A stretch of 64,000 bases of DNA from Sitta carolinensis (Eukaryota; Chordata; Aves; Passeriformes; Sittidae), in assembly GCA_032173965.1 (NCBI GenBank), contig CM063288.1, positions 14,984,501-15,048,500 on the forward strand, given 5' to 3'. Both the position numbers and the translations under genes were made by a program. Within the stretch, counting starts at the first letter, position 1, and each line of letters begins with the position of its first letter. The notes beneath the pieces were generated by a model. It searched no databases, was not told the DNA's origin, and saw only the letters and a list, made by a program, of their open reading frames with translations. Positions 13,101 to 25,376 of this stretch are shown piece by piece.

Positions 13101-15389
13101 AGTGGTATAAAAACTCATATATTCTAATTTAGTAAAACTCACAAGCATATTGCTTGGTGGCATCATCCCATTCTGGCTTCTAAGAAGTCTTGAAAATAGG
13201 TGTCTAAGATACATCCAGGATTGTGACAGGTATATCATATCAAATGCAAATGGCACTGGAAGATCTGCAACCCCATTTGAGTGCCATTCTCAGGAGCAGT
13301 AAGAGAAGAAATTAAATGCAAGGTATGAGAGATTGCTGCCCCTTCTGACAGGGAAACTTCTGTGCAGAGTACCATCTTCCTAGATGGATGCCTGGCTTTG
13401 GCAGGTCTCCATGAAGGATTCTTTCCACAGGCATGCAAAGAGTGTTGTGGGTCATGCAATTTATCCCTAGAAGTGGCTCAATGTGGAAAAAGTAGGAATT
13501 TTCAAAGGCTTCTTCTTCCTTACTTGTAGCTTCTCCTCCCCTGAGTCCCTGAGTGTCAGCTGAAAAAATTTTACATGCTGCTCTGTTATTCCTTTCACAG
13601 GGGCTTAAAATAGTCTAAAGTGCTTGCATTGAAAGATGGAAGAGCACTGTAGGAGGTTGTTGAATCCCTACCTCAAAGAGCCTAAACCAGCAGTTTAAAT
13701 TAATTAGGACTATGAGCCTCTTCTATAGCCCCCCCCATTCTTCACCACTTCCTACCCTGGAGCCAATCCAGTCCCCTACCCTTCATCCTGGTTCATTTCA
13801 ACTCTGGAAGAAAGGGAGGGGATGTCAGGCATGGGAAACATCACTGCTTCCATGGACAGACTGCTTATACTTTCAAAGAGGGAGCTGGAGACACAGAGAA
13901 CACGGTGTCATTTGTTGTGGCCTTTGCTTCAGCAGCCTTTAGATTGCCCCAGATTTGGCAAAAAATCACACCCTGGGCCAGGATGTGACAAGAAGTTTGT
14001 TTCTCCATCTGCTGAAACAAGGATGCCTGTGTGCTGCCCAATCTGCTGGCCCTTCTGCACAATTCCTTTAGAAACCTGCTGCACATCTGTGTGGGGATGC
14101 ACTGAAGTCATTACCAGCAGACTGGAAAATGTGCAAAGGCTGGTATTGTCTTCTGGGCCGCTGCTCCACTTTGAGTGATTTGCACTTTAAAGAGATGTGA
14201 GGCTTCTTGAATGTGTTCATCTTTGTAAAATTATAAAACCTGACAGTGCAAAGACAGGCAGAATGATTTCATTAGGGCAACACACATAGTAATTTCTAGC
14301 TCCAGCCAGCAAGTTACCAGGGATTGGTAAGAGTATCAGAAGAGTCCTTCTATTCACCATTCCAGTACCTGCAAATCCTAGTGCTAAAGCATAGACTAGC
14401 TTTTTCCTCCACAACCTCCCTGAACTGATAGAGTGCAGCAATCCTCCCTTGTCCCACCTGTAAATTGCATCCATCCCCTTCCCCTCCCAGTTAAGCTTGT
14501 AAATTGGATGCTAACTCTTCCCTTTCTCTTCACATCTTGTGACCCTCTGGGAGAGCAGCTTTGGGCATCTGCCAGAAAACACAAACTAGGCTGTGTGAAT
14601 TTGCTTGTAAAACCAAGCAGCACATTATCCCTGTGGCATTTACTTTCAAAGTGTGTGACGCTTCAGGTAAACATGGGAATCCAGGCCCTTTATCTCCTGT
14701 GCTGGAGGTAATTTTCAAAGAAGGGCTCTCAGAGCCTCACTGTCAGTCTTTGAAGCCTGGGATGGAGCCAAGGGCAGGAAAATTTGGTGCAGTGGAGTGC
14801 TTGGCAAGCAGAAGAAAAGTTGCTATACATCAAATAGAGCAAGTATCATGAGCACGAGCATTTGTCTTTTAGGCAGAAATGGGCTGCAGAAAGAGAAACA
14901 GGTGAATTTCTTTCTTCTGATTCAATATATTTGTTGCATCTGCAGCCTGAGGAGAACAAGCTGGTGCCACTGTCTTTGCCCCATCTCATGGATTACTGAA
15001 TGCTGGGAAAAATGCTGGGAAAGGTTTGCCTTAAAGTCAGTCTCACTTCATATACTGCTATTCCCACACAGCAAAACTTCAGCTATGAAGATGTCTCCAT
15101 CTCTGACCCTCAAGTACCAGAGAAGAAACATCAATAGAAAATGATTGAGACAGTGTCTGACATCCAGCAGCACCGAGAACTGCCCAGTAAAACTAATTTC
15201 TGAGAAATTAAATAACAATCTGCCAACAAAAAGGAACATGACCACTGAAATGGGATTTGACACTGAGGAGAGAATCAGACATCTACAAGCACCTTCTAAA
15301 CATTCAATTGCAGAAAGCAAAAAAGAAGGGGGAATTTCTTGCCTAGGGAAATTTGACCACATCCTTAAATAATATCTTCACATTTCAGA
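10185..15389. other. Long unique stretch without recognised genes
   Basis: About 5.2 kb lack a supportable feature. AT-rich sequence with AATA words occurs at 10400-10460. Overlapping open frames on both strands at 11392-11764, 12344-12696 and 13712-14178 are not domain-bearing and overlap each other in shadow frames. The 13.7-14.9 kb part is somewhat more GC-rich and holds several overlapping frames on both strands, none recognisable. Confidence 0.6.
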
Positions 15390-15394
15390 AGTCT

Positions 15395-15500
15395 TAATAA
15401 CAACAACTTGTGTTCAATGTCTTTCATCCTGGAGGAACCCAAAGAACTTTAGAAGTGACTTAGCAAACTATACAACGTAATTCACCCCCTCATTCCCCTA
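15395..15500. repeat. Possible ancient AmnSINE/MIR-type remnant
   Basis: The words CTTTCATCCTGGAGGAACCC followed by AAAGAACTTTAGAA resemble the amniote SINE pattern in which CTTTCATCC-AGGATC is followed by CAAAGC-CTTTACAA. The remainder is too diverged to follow. The assignment rests on remembered consensus shape, not an alignment, and could be chance. Confidence 0.45.
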
Positions 15501-17016
15501 TCCCACTCGAGGCTGAAAACTGACTGCAATTGGCAAGCTTTCCCTTTTGGTTTCCAATGTTCCATGGCTATTTCTCTAGGCCATTGCTTTTATATCTTCA
15601 CTTTGCTTTAACAGCAAATTTGATAGTATGGGAAAAAAAGCAGCTCATTTCTCAAGGACAGCTGCATGAATATAATATATTTTGGAGGAAAAAGAAAGAA
15701 AAAAAGAGAAGCTTCATATCACTCCAACACAAAAATACCAGTTTTACTTTCCAAAATGGCGGGGGAGGGTGTTAATGACAAAACAAAAAAACCCACTTGA
15801 AGAAAACACAGAATATCTCATTTGCTGTGATTAAAAACATTTTCTTAGTGTTTTCTGAAGACTGAAGTTGACTCAGCTGTAAAACAAATCAGATTTAATC
15901 TGGCAAATGGAAATGAAATTTAACTTTCAAAATGCAGTTTTTCTTTTGCACACAACTTTAAGAAAATAAGAAAATCCATGTCACCTGGTGCTCTTCTTTA
16001 CCCAGAATTCAAAGCAGGTCCTAGACACAGCCTAAGGAGAGGACAAGTACTCCAGTTCCTGCTATCTCTTCTTCTCTGTTCACCCAAACTAGCAGCAGCA
16101 CCTTCAGCAGACCAAGATGGACTCTTTCCTCCATGGATCCATTCAGTTCAGCCATCGTTGGAGCTGTGTAAATTTTACTGTTCACAGTATCCTGTGGCCA
16201 GGGCTTACACAGCTTTTCCATTGAGCATGAAAGTTCTCTGTTTTGATTCAGTTTGCCCCTTGGTAATTTTCTAAAAGCAGAATGCATTCAATCAAAGAGT
16301 GCACAATCACTCCTTTTTCACCATCACCATGCCAATAACTGCTTTTCTCTTTATGTGGGGAAAACCTGTGTGTGCATGGTCTCTGCTCCTGCAGAGGCAT
16401 TGAGCAATTGCTTTGGCTCCCTCCTTGTTCTTGAGAAACTATAGTTTCTATACTATTACTGTAGCAGGAGGCTAAACTTTATAACCAAATGTGTACAGGG
16501 GATCTGTGATTGAATATATTTTGTTTATGCACCCCAGAGTGACTTTCCCAGACCACTGCAGGAATAGCTCAGATACCTAAAACATAGACATGGGACAGAC
16601 ACAGGGCCTTATTTGGCTTCCTGCAGTAGGAATCACAGCCTCTTGGGGACCATGGGTATGATGAAGGACAACAGAAGGCATGCTCTTCAGGGAAAATAGC
16701 ATCCAAATTGTACTGTATGCCTACATACAGATACATATTTTGATCTCTGGCAGTTTCCACTTTGTATAACATCTGAGTGGGTCAAAAATGCCCATATTTT
16801 GTCCTCTTGCTACAAACAGGAGTGATGGAAATTACATTCTTCTGATGAAATCCTTTGACGAACTTACAAGAGACAGCAAAATATCTTAAAGGCCTGTTGG
16901 ATTACCAGATACTGAACTCAAGAGATGTTCCTCACACTCACACTTCTGGAGTAGAGCTGGTGAAAGGTAACTGACCTATAAAATGAAAAGGAAAATCCCG
17001 TCCCTGTTCATCATTT
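15501..17016. other. Unique sequence, nothing recognised
   Basis: A purine-rich patch (15683-15712) and short chance frames are all that is seen. Both strands at 15978-16287 are open but show no recognisable protein. Confidence 0.6.
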
Positions 17017-17035
17017 AAAAAAAAAAAAAAAAAAA
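17017..17035 (+). repeat. Poly(A) tract, 19 A
   Basis: A run of 19 adenines follows TCATTT. No retrocopy body is recognisable upstream. Confidence 0.95.
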
Positions 17036-17880
17036 GGAAAGTACTGAATTGAATTCAGGGGTGTTCAGAAATGCATTAAGCAGAGTGGAGGGAAAAAACA
17101 GCTTGCTCATCCAGCCTTCTTTACAAGCATCTGGGTTTGAGCTGAATGGGCTTCTAGTGTGCTTTTCGTGTAATGGCATATTATAAAAACATTATTAGAA
17201 GGACAAATTTAGGCATAGCAGCAGGTGAAGAGGGAACAACACCCCGAAACCTTAAAAGATAAACCAGCTTCTTTAGGAGGGAGATTTTAAAGTCTCCCCT
17301 TCCACATTTCTTTAAAGTTTTGAATCTTTTCCTGTACTGATTGGGCAGTTTAGAGCAACAGGAAAAAGAAATAGAAAACAAAGCAGAAAAACCACCCTAG
17401 TTCCTTTGAGTGCAACATACTTTTCTGAAATCAGCCTACTGAGACAGACCTCAGCTATAGGGCAGCTGGAGCAGGAGAAGGCTAGGTGCTCAGTGATTCT
17501 TCACAAAAAGGTCTTGGTCAGACTTTGTTCATGTTTTCTATTGGCACGGAGGTAACAAGGAGAGATTCAATTTTAAGTGGGATCACCAAGAAAAAAACAT
17601 AAGCTAAGAATATATAAAATGTGCATCAGCTGCTGAAAAACACATAGAGACACCTTTTTACTTCAATCACTTCTCCTTCATTTCAAATCTGATGCAGAGA
17701 CCAGGGAAGCTCCATTAGTTAAAGCTTTAGGTAGCCAGCTTCAGACACCTGCCTTTGTTTTCACAGATGGCAAATATCAAAAGGCAAATCAGCAGCTATG
17801 GTGGTTAGAGGATTAAACGCAAATCTTAAGACACTGAGTAATCACTGAAATCCCAAATCACAGGTAATTCAGAAAAATCT
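17036..17880. other. Unique sequence, nothing recognised
   Basis: No supportable gene, repeat or structure was found here. Confidence 0.55.
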
Positions 17881-17884
17881 GAGT

Positions 17885-17975
17885 ATCATTTCATTAGTCC
17901 CTGTATTTATCGTCTCAAAAATAACAGTTATGCTAATTAATTGCTTTCAGCTGCAATATTTAAGTGTTAAGTGAA
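17885..17975. promoter_or_regulatory. Possible enhancer core: homeodomain, E-box, NKX words
   Basis: TGCTAATTAATTGC (17931-17944) contains overlapping homeodomain TAATTA words. It is followed by an E-box CAGCTG (17948-17953) and two adjacent TTAAGTG words (17960-17966, 17967-17973), which fit the NK2-class consensus. The close packing looks like a developmental enhancer core. No conservation or chromatin data support it here. Confidence 0.3.
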
Positions 17976-18658
17976 CTTTTCCCAAAGTGCTGCATTTTAG
18001 AAATTAGGATGTCTACTGTGCACAGGGATAAGCCTGGTCTGGTTACAAAGCATGGTGTTACACAAAACCTCTTGTTTCCCTTGAGCTTTTGTCTTGGTAG
18101 TAAAGAGACTTTGGTTTGTGTTTCAAGTTGACTTGTTAACGGAATTAAGCCTGTCTTTTTTGAACTTCTGTGACTTGAGGAAAAACAGATCTTTTTTTTA
18201 TCCCCCTGAAGTTAGGAACAGAGAACTTGGGTGGATTGCCTGGGTTACCAAGCCCTGTCTGCACAATTGCAGCAGCTCTTCAATAGCTTTTTACTTAGGG
18301 GGACTACAAATCTTCTACTTCTGATGTTCCCACACAACACAGGCTGCAGGATTCTTCCAGTGCACAGCAAAGTGGAGACTAAAGGAAAGGTTGGGAAGTT
18401 GCCACAACAGCTAACAAAAGCCATGAAGGACATTGCAAAAATCCTATTCTAAAAAAGAAATTTGTCATATGATACTTGGTAAAATAGATCTTGTCCTTTT
18501 CTACAGAGCAGCGCAAAAGCAGATTTGAGCCGGGGAAAAATTCACGTCTCTTCCCAGTCCCAGCAACTTGATTAACTGTAAGCATCAGAGCCAGACACAC
18601 CCAAAGCACAATGAGACTGATACAAATAGAGCATGTACATGTGCCCAGGAATGTTCTC
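17976..18658. other. Unique sequence, nothing recognised
   Basis: Chance open frames are present on both strands (18094-18452) without domain signatures. Confidence 0.55.
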
Positions 18659-18697
18659 TGGCACTGAAATCAACTGGCACTGAAATCAACTGGCACC
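18659..18697. repeat. 16-bp tandem repeat, about 2.4 copies
   Basis: The unit CTGGCACTGAAATCAA is repeated exactly (18659-18674, 18675-18690) and followed by a partial third copy, CTGGCAC. Exact identity suggests a recent slippage duplication. Confidence 0.93.
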
Positions 18698-19928
18698 AAA
18701 TAACTGGACTGCTGCCTCTCTCAGACCCCCAAAACAGGCTGGCTACCTGAAAACTGCCTTCTGTGAAAGGCTTCTGGATCAGCCTCTGAACAACACCTGG
18801 AAGTAAATCTTGAAGAATATTAGCTGGCATGGGCAGAATGCTGACAGGGTTACCATGTAATGTATTACACCGTTGAGCAGCATAAGAATACAGGCAAATA
18901 CATTCCAGTGCCTGAAAATATTTCTAATCATTCTTTACTTTTCTGGTATAAATGTGGTGTAAGTCTCCCAGAAACTTTTGAACAGGTTTAGTTATGCATC
19001 TTATTTAATTTTGTGCAACTTATTAGTAGATTTTTTTTCATTAAACCTGCTCACCATCAGTACTTGAGGTTAGAGCTCCAAGCTGTTATTACTCAGTATA
19101 TAGGTTTTGTGGCAGTGCTTGTGTGTGGCCCATAGCACTAGCCACCAAACATAAACACAAGTAATCATAACAAATTTTCACTCAGTGGCTATTTTGTAAT
19201 ATTTATGTAAAATTTCATTGACCTATAAAATGTTTCTCAGTAAGTAAAATTAATACCTTGAATAGGCAGGAAGTAGAGCCCAAAGAGATTTGAAGAAAAA
19301 AAACCAGCCAAGTCATTCAGACACCTCTCTCTAGTAAACACCAACCAGTTCCATGTGATTTGGCCAACTTCAAATGCTTAACATGGCTCAAATGAGACAA
19401 CTATGAATTTGGCACTCCTTTGTTAATCCCGTGCCCCAGAAGACTTTGTCAAAGCCATTTTCAGACTCTATGCTCTGGTCCATATGTCTTATCTGTGTTT
19501 TGACTAAAAGACTTCGGTACAGTATTTTAGTACATACCACATCTAGCAAAAGAAGAATTCTTGCCTAGAGACTTGACATTTTCTGAGTACCAATAGAAAT
19601 AGCTGCCAAAAAAGCCTGGAGGTTCCAGGATGGGAGTTCCCTGAGAAATGAAATAAATAGTCTGGGGGGTGCCAGACTCAAATAAATGACATTTGATTCC
19701 TTTCAGGTAAATGCCCTCTATCAGCAAATCCTCCTGATAACAATTCCATTCCCCCATCTGGAACCCTCACAGTCCCTTCATATTGTCCACCTACAAGTTC
19801 ACCCCTACGTCTTGTTAACTCTTCATATACCTTCATCTTACTTCCATGCACTTCTATTACCAATGGGAAAAATGTCAATATATCATGGCATGTACCAGCT
19901 GATTAGTCCGGTAAAAATTGGAGAAAAC
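18698..19928. other. Unique sequence, nothing recognised
   Basis: No gene or repeat family is recognised. The frame at 19686-20072 (+), 128 codons, runs into the CA repeat and is not protein-like. Confidence 0.6.
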
Positions 19929-19957
19929 AACACACCACACACACACACACACACACA
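19929..19957. repeat. (CA)n microsatellite
   Basis: An ACACACC start runs into about 12 perfect CA dinucleotides and ends at CATGC. It is a simple dinucleotide repeat. Confidence 0.95.
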
Positions 19958-20880
19958 TGCACAACAACTACTGTACAGTATTACAACTTTTTTTCATAAC
20001 AGGAACTTTTATTATGGTTTTAGCTATACACAACAACAAATTTTCACTACACTTGATACAACTTTTCTTTGAAATCTCCGCCTCTGAAAAATTTCATACA
20101 GCTAGGCTAATGGCCTAAAACTATTGTGAGACTATAAAGCTGGAAAGGCAGACAAGGAGAGCAAAATCATTCAAAATTTGCCCCATTATGTTTTTTTATT
20201 CCAGATCTTTTTGAGATTCTAAATACAATTTATTTGTCAGAAATTCAGCAAGTAAGCAGGAAACAAACAGAGGAAAAGTGACTATCAGGAATTGTTCATG
20301 AAGTCTCCGAGCAGTCCATGTGTCTGTGTGCTTGTGTGCATTCCCAGGCACAAAGGGACACCTATCTGATGAGCTGTATCAAACCCCGTGTCACGTGAAA
20401 ATTGCAGATGCACTGAAAAGAGTCAAACTCCAGCACTGAAATACTGAAAACCGACTGCTTTCTCAGTCTTCAGTTAACTCTGGATGCAACCTTCTGTTAC
20501 ATATTCCTGTTTATCAATTACAAACAGAAGTCCACTTATTTTCTGGAAAGAAAAATATTTTAGATGCAACAAGGAAGTTTCTGGTTGGGGGCAAACCACA
20601 GGGCTGTCTCTTATGAAGTTGTGTATGTAAGCTGCCAGAACAATCAGCTCTGCAATTCTAATGCTTGTAACTAGGGTTATAATAAATTTTGGTCTAAATC
20701 TGGGAAGAAGGTTTGTGTTGTAATTCTAACTCTGGAAGACATTCATGGATTCATCTCTGCCTGAGGTTCATTCAGAGGTCTTGAGGATGCCCTGTGAGAC
20801 ATGAACTAGACCAACATCCTTTATGACCCCACAGGAGGCAGTGAGTTATTCCTCAATAGTAATTCCAATTTAATTCAAGT
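19958..20880. other. Unique sequence, nothing recognised
   Basis: No supportable feature was found in this stretch. Confidence 0.55.
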
Positions 20881-20884
20881 GTAT

Positions 20885-20985
20885 TTATATCTAAATATCT
20901 TGGCCTTTATCCTTAGGATGCTTTACAACTGCTGTACTCCATATTATTTCCATGAAGAAACTGCTCTGAAAATGGAGAGAAAACC
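20885..20985. repeat. Possible ancient MIR/AmnSINE-type remnant
   Basis: The string CCTTTATCCTTAGGATGCTT leading into TTTACAAC, then TATTATTTCCATGAAGAAACTG, follows the order of an amniote SINE 3' half: CTTTCATCC-AGGATC, CTTTACAA, then TATTATCCCATTTTACAGATGAGGAAACTG. The shared order of three words supports homology. The copy is heavily diverged, and no alignment could be run. Confidence 0.5.
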
Positions 20986-22920
20986 ATGACCCTTCACTAC
21001 AGAGATGTTCACAGTCTTCTTAATTGCATTTCAATTAAAAAAAATATTAAAAATTGAAAATATGAGTCAAAATTAGTAGTAAGGTAGTAAGAGAGAAAAA
21101 ACAAATGGAAACAAAAGCTTCCTTTACTTTGATCTAGAAAACAAAATTTTGGGAAACCTGAATAATATATGTACTTTGTTTTCAGAGACCTCCTAACAGA
21201 GTATGGACTGCAGCAGAAGTCATCTTGTGCAGAAGAAAAAGAAAATTCTAAAACCAATATATGTCAAGGCAACAAGCCTGCCATAGTCATAACATGCATC
21301 CCAAAGAGCACAGCTGATCACATCTTCTGCTTAAAATAAATAACCCACTGTACACTAGGTTCTGACAAAAGAGATCCAATTGTAAAATGTTTTCCACCCA
21401 TTTAAAGGTCTATTTTCATAGGGCACTCACAAATTTTCCTAGCCATTAGAGGACCATATAACTGGGAAAGCTTGTGCTGAACTCCTAGCCCAGTTATTAC
21501 ACAGCAAAGCACAAACTGTAGTCATCAAAGTGATGAAACAGAAGAGACAAAACTGACATCTGCACACCAATTACTATACAGCTTATCACTTTGCCCAAAC
21601 TATTGTTTAGTTTAGCACAAGACTACCACTACTCTCTTCCTCTGGTGCTAGAAGATCTCTGTAACAAAGAAAGCTGGAGTCTGCTGCTTTGGGTGGTACA
21701 TAACTGCTTTTCCCAGCCAGGCACAGCACAGCAATGTCTTGCAGCCTCAGAATGAGGAACTGAGTTTTCCTTTGCCTTTTTTTCAGCCTCAAGATCACAA
21801 CACAAACTTGAAGCTCCTTTTAGGACTGAATGTCCCCCTGTCTTCCCTAGGGCAAACTGGGGTGGTATCGTATCTGTCCTTAAGGCTGGCCCATTAATGG
21901 TTTGTTCCTCCTGTGTGCCAACAGGACAAGGAACAGACAAAACAGCAGTCTTTGGAAAACATTTTGTATTTTCCCAGTGAACAGTAGTAGCAGACCACAG
22001 TAAATTCAGGAGCCTCTCACCATCCCAGCTTTCTGCAGGGGTCTTTCAGCAGCAGGCCGCATTAAGATGCAGGCTGGGCTGGAACCTGTTTGCTACAGAG
22101 CAGCTTCACACAGACTGATCAGTTAGTTGTGCTTCATACAACAGAGCTCCTTGTAAGATCTGGTTATATTCCTTCCATCAAAACTGTTCTTGTTCCCTCT
22201 GTGAGAAAATTGAAGGTTTGCCTCAATGGAAAACTGGATTGTGAAGGAAGCATTTGCTTTCCATAGAGAATACCAACTTTTTTCAGTCATTGTAAGCCTG
22301 CCATAAGGACATTTTCAGTGGACAGCTTCCAACCAAAACAACATATTTCCACATTACTTAAATGAAACATTTAATTTCATTTGCTTTATTAAATTCAGCC
22401 ACTGCCTTTTCAGGTGCCGTGGTGTCTTGTGAATATTGTGGTTTGACAGCTTCACACCCCACTCTCCCTTTTCCAATAGACTCTCTGCCTATGGCCAAAG
22501 CTGTGCCAAGACAAAAAACTGCATGCCCCAAGGAGAGACAAGGTGTTGATAAAGCTTCCTCACCCTGATGAAGAACAAGTTCAGTTTCTAAAATATTATT
22601 TATTTTGTGGATGCATCTGAACCAGCTACTGATGTGACCTCATCAGCAAAAAAATTGAGGTGAAGGCTCTGTCCTGTTATCTGCCAAGCCCTAAGCTGAT
22701 CAGAAACGTCCTGGTTTTAGAGCACAGATGGAAATCTCTTTGGAGGAGCTTCAGCAGGCAATACTCTCACAGCCCAAAGATGTCGCAGTTGTTGCTTCAT
22801 CTGAAAAACTCAGAGTGGAATGGAAACTGATACTGAAAACCAGAGGAAAAAAATAAACAATGCTTCTGGTAAGATGTTCACAGCTTTACAATTCGAATAT
22901 TTCTTCCTTCTTTGACAAAA
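20986..22920. other. Unique sequence, nothing recognised
   Basis: About 1.9 kb. Overlapping minus-strand frames at 21607-21940 have no recognisable domain. No repeat family is assigned. Confidence 0.6.
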
Positions 22921-22939
22921 GCCAAGCTCATGGGACTTG

Positions 22940-23045
22940 CCATTGGTGGGCGTTGTTTTCTTCCCACTCACTGCTGTACTGATTAGATGCTAATAAAATG
23001 AGTGATGATGTGCATCTTTATTGAGCGGTTCAATTACAGTCTCCC
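22940..23045. promoter_or_regulatory. Possible conserved noncoding block
   Basis: CCATTGG (22939-22945) is a CCAAT/SOX-like word. Downstream come GATTAGATGCTAATAAAATG, TGATGATGTGCATC, TTTATTG and CAATTAC, which resemble homeodomain, POU and SOX words packed in about 60 bp. Function is inferred from motif density only. Confidence 0.25.
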
Positions 23046-23688
23046 TTACCACAGGCCTCCCACAAGAAGAGAGCAGACTATGCCAAGGGTTTGACTTTGT
23101 TTTTCAGGTTCATAGGGGGTAAGAGGGTTCCTTCTCTGAAAGCAAAAATCTGCTCACTCCCTGAAAAGAAAATAATCCCCCTTTTCTGAGCCAATTTTCT
23201 GCTGATTTTTGGCTCAGTTCCTTGTTCCATTTGGAAGCCATATTGCAGTGTGAGCAAGGAAACAGCCAATAAACAGGGGCTCTGGTATTTGCTTTTTGGG
23301 AAGTCCCAGGCAAGACCCATAGCTAAAGCACTGTGATCAGGATCCCAGAAACATCTGCTTTCTTTACAAAGCTGAAGTATTCTTTTTATTTGATTTTTTG
23401 CCCCCCTCCTGCCCCAATCAGCACCTTTGTGCTGTGGAGGAAATGGGAGGAAGGGGAGCTCTCAACTATAGAGGCAGAGCAGAGTGAAAACTGAACTCTG
23501 CAATCTCTAGATAATTATGCCTGGCACCTAAAGGCTAGGGCAGTAATCCTTACATTTCTTTCACACTCTATTGATGGAAGGTGTGTTGGGGGTGTGAAAT
23601 CTATTTCCTGTTTCCTATTACTGTCCAAGTGCTGGAAATGGAGGATGAGCTTACTAAAGCTCCATCCCACATAGCAGATGTTGTTCTT
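23046..23688. other. Unique sequence, nothing recognised
   Basis: Two overlapping minus-strand frames (23078-23320) are not recognisable proteins. A C-rich then purine-rich patch lies at 23400-23460. Confidence 0.55.
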
Positions 23689-23778
23689 TTTTTCTGGGGT
23701 TGGGTTTTCTTTTAGTTAGTTGGTTTTTAGTTTTTTGGTGGGTTGGTTGTTTTGGTTTGGGAGGGGTTTTTTTTGTTA
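23689..23778. repeat. T/G-rich low-complexity tract
   Basis: About 90 bp are composed almost wholly of T and G with irregular TTTTTCT, GGTT and TTAGTT words. There is no fixed repeat unit. Confidence 0.8.
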
Positions 23779-24214
23779 ATATTAGCATCTGGCTTTAAAA
23801 GAAATGGCCAACACATGGGTATGGAGTGGAATGATGTTTTCAGTCTGCATCTAAAGCCTCTTCCATACATTGACCTGGCAAAGAGCAGCTACAAGCTTAA
23901 GATTAGAAACATTTTAGGATCCCAAAGAGGTCTGCTGTGTCGATAAGTTCTACTGGTTTACTCAGCTGTTGTCAGAGTTTTTAAGGCACTTATGTGAGTG
24001 TGCTATTTATATACAGTTATATCTACATACATGAGTACCTAGACATACCTTGTAAAAAACAGGGCTTCGTGAAGGCTTCCTCAACTTTAGAAGGTTTGTT
24101 TGAAGGTCAGTTTTGAAGTCAGGACTGCACTGACTTTAAAAATGCATATTATATGCTTGTTCTAGTTCAGACAAAAGTTTAGAGCACTCTTAACTTGTTT
24201 GAAGGCCATATGGA
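23779..24214. other. Unique sequence, nothing recognised
   Basis: No supportable gene or repeat was found. Confidence 0.5.
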
Positions 24215-24280
24215 TTATACAATCAATCAAAAAGGTCTCTTCTGGCTCTGTGCTTTATAATTCTAAGGAACATATATGCA
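24215..24280 (+). mobile_element. Possible diverged CR1 3' end, + orientation
   Basis: AAAGGTCTCTTCTGGCTCTG followed by TATAATTCTAAGG resembles the terminal part of CR1-family LINEs, where GAGGTCCCTTCCAGCC runs into ATTCTATGATTCTATG repeats. Only about 40 bp are alignable by eye, and the octamer tail is down to one diverged copy. Confidence 0.45.
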
Positions 24281-24985
24281 ATCTATCTATAACTTTTTAA
24301 TTGAAGTCATGTATGAAAACATGAAGTTTAAAAGAGGATCTGAGCTTCACTACATTCTCTTGCAGAGAAGTTAGAGAAGTTTCAGATTAATCTAGTTTTG
24401 GGAAACAGGAAAATAAGGCATTGAGATGGGTATTTTGTATATAAATAAATAAGATTTGCTATTAGGAACATTGCAGAGATAACCCTTTGAAAGCAACAAA
24501 TATGCACAGCAGTCATTTTGCTGAGCATGAAGCAACAGAAGGTTTCCTCCCAGCACTTGCCCACACCATGTCAAACCACAGGTATGATATTGTCAACTCA
24601 TGTTAATTCAAACATTAAGAGTACGGTCCCTTACCCCATCCCAAAATTTATTTTTATGCTGTCAATAGACTGGACATTTGTCCTGCTGACTGATAAACCT
24701 GCTGGATTGTTCCTGAATCTGTCTGTAAAAGAGGCATAGAAATAATTCAGTGTGCCGGAAGTAGATTCACAAAATAAATTTTTCGCTTCAGCCTAAATAA
24801 GGTTTTGAACTCAAGTTTCAAGGACTTCTTTATTGTTATAATTTTTCAAAATACATTCTGGGAATTTTAAGAGGAAAGCAAAAATAATTTCTGCACAGAA
24901 CTTTTTTCTCTTTTGGTCTACAGTTTCCAAATTTTTCAGTGAAAGTTCAATATTTTCAAGATTCAATATTTAAAAAATATATTTA
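24281..24985. other. Unique sequence, nothing recognised
   Basis: The sequence is AT-rich. Short open frames on both strands at 24382-24739 have no domain. Confidence 0.55.
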
Positions 24986-25027
24986 TCATAGAATCATAGA
25001 AAGGCTTGGGTTGGAAGGGAACTTCTT
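24986..25027 (-). mobile_element. CR1 LINE 3' terminus (short fragment)
   Basis: TCATAGAATCATAGAAAGG followed by TTGGGTTGGAAGGGAACTTC is the reverse complement of the end of an avian CR1, including two copies of the ATTCTATG-type terminal octamer. CR1 elements are usually 5'-truncated non-LTR retrotransposons that end in this octamer repeat instead of poly(A). Homology stops after about 42 bp at a T-rich stretch, so the copy is extremely truncated or disrupted. It is the best marker that this is avian DNA. Confidence 0.85.
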
Positions 25028-25287
25028 TTTTTTTCAGTTAGGGAGGATTCATATGATTTCTTGAAAGAAGCACAAGGGCTAAGAATACATGGAATAAAGT
25101 TTTACAGAACACTATATCGGTGATTTCAAACAAAACTTGGAACTTCCTTTCAGATAGGAAGCAGGAAGATTTACTCAAAAACATTAATTAGGTAAATTCA
25201 ATGTACAAACACACATTACATTGGTAATAAATACAGAAATTAAATCAAAGTTACAATTAATTGATTTGGGTAAACTAAGACTATAGT
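25028..25287. other. AT-rich unique sequence
   Basis: No element was recognised between the CR1 end and the A-rich tract. Confidence 0.5.
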
Positions 25288-25376
25288 AAAAAACAAACAA
25301 AACAAAACAAAAAAAGCTAAACTAAATAAACAAGCAAACAAATAAACAAACCAAACCAAAAAAAAAAAACCACCAT
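25288..25376 (+). repeat. A-rich low complexity (AAAC/AAAT words)
   Basis: About 89 bp are dominated by A with scattered C and T (AAACAAAACAAAAC, AAATAAACAAGC and similar), ending in a 12-A run. It could be a decayed poly(A)-derived tract. Confidence 0.9.
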
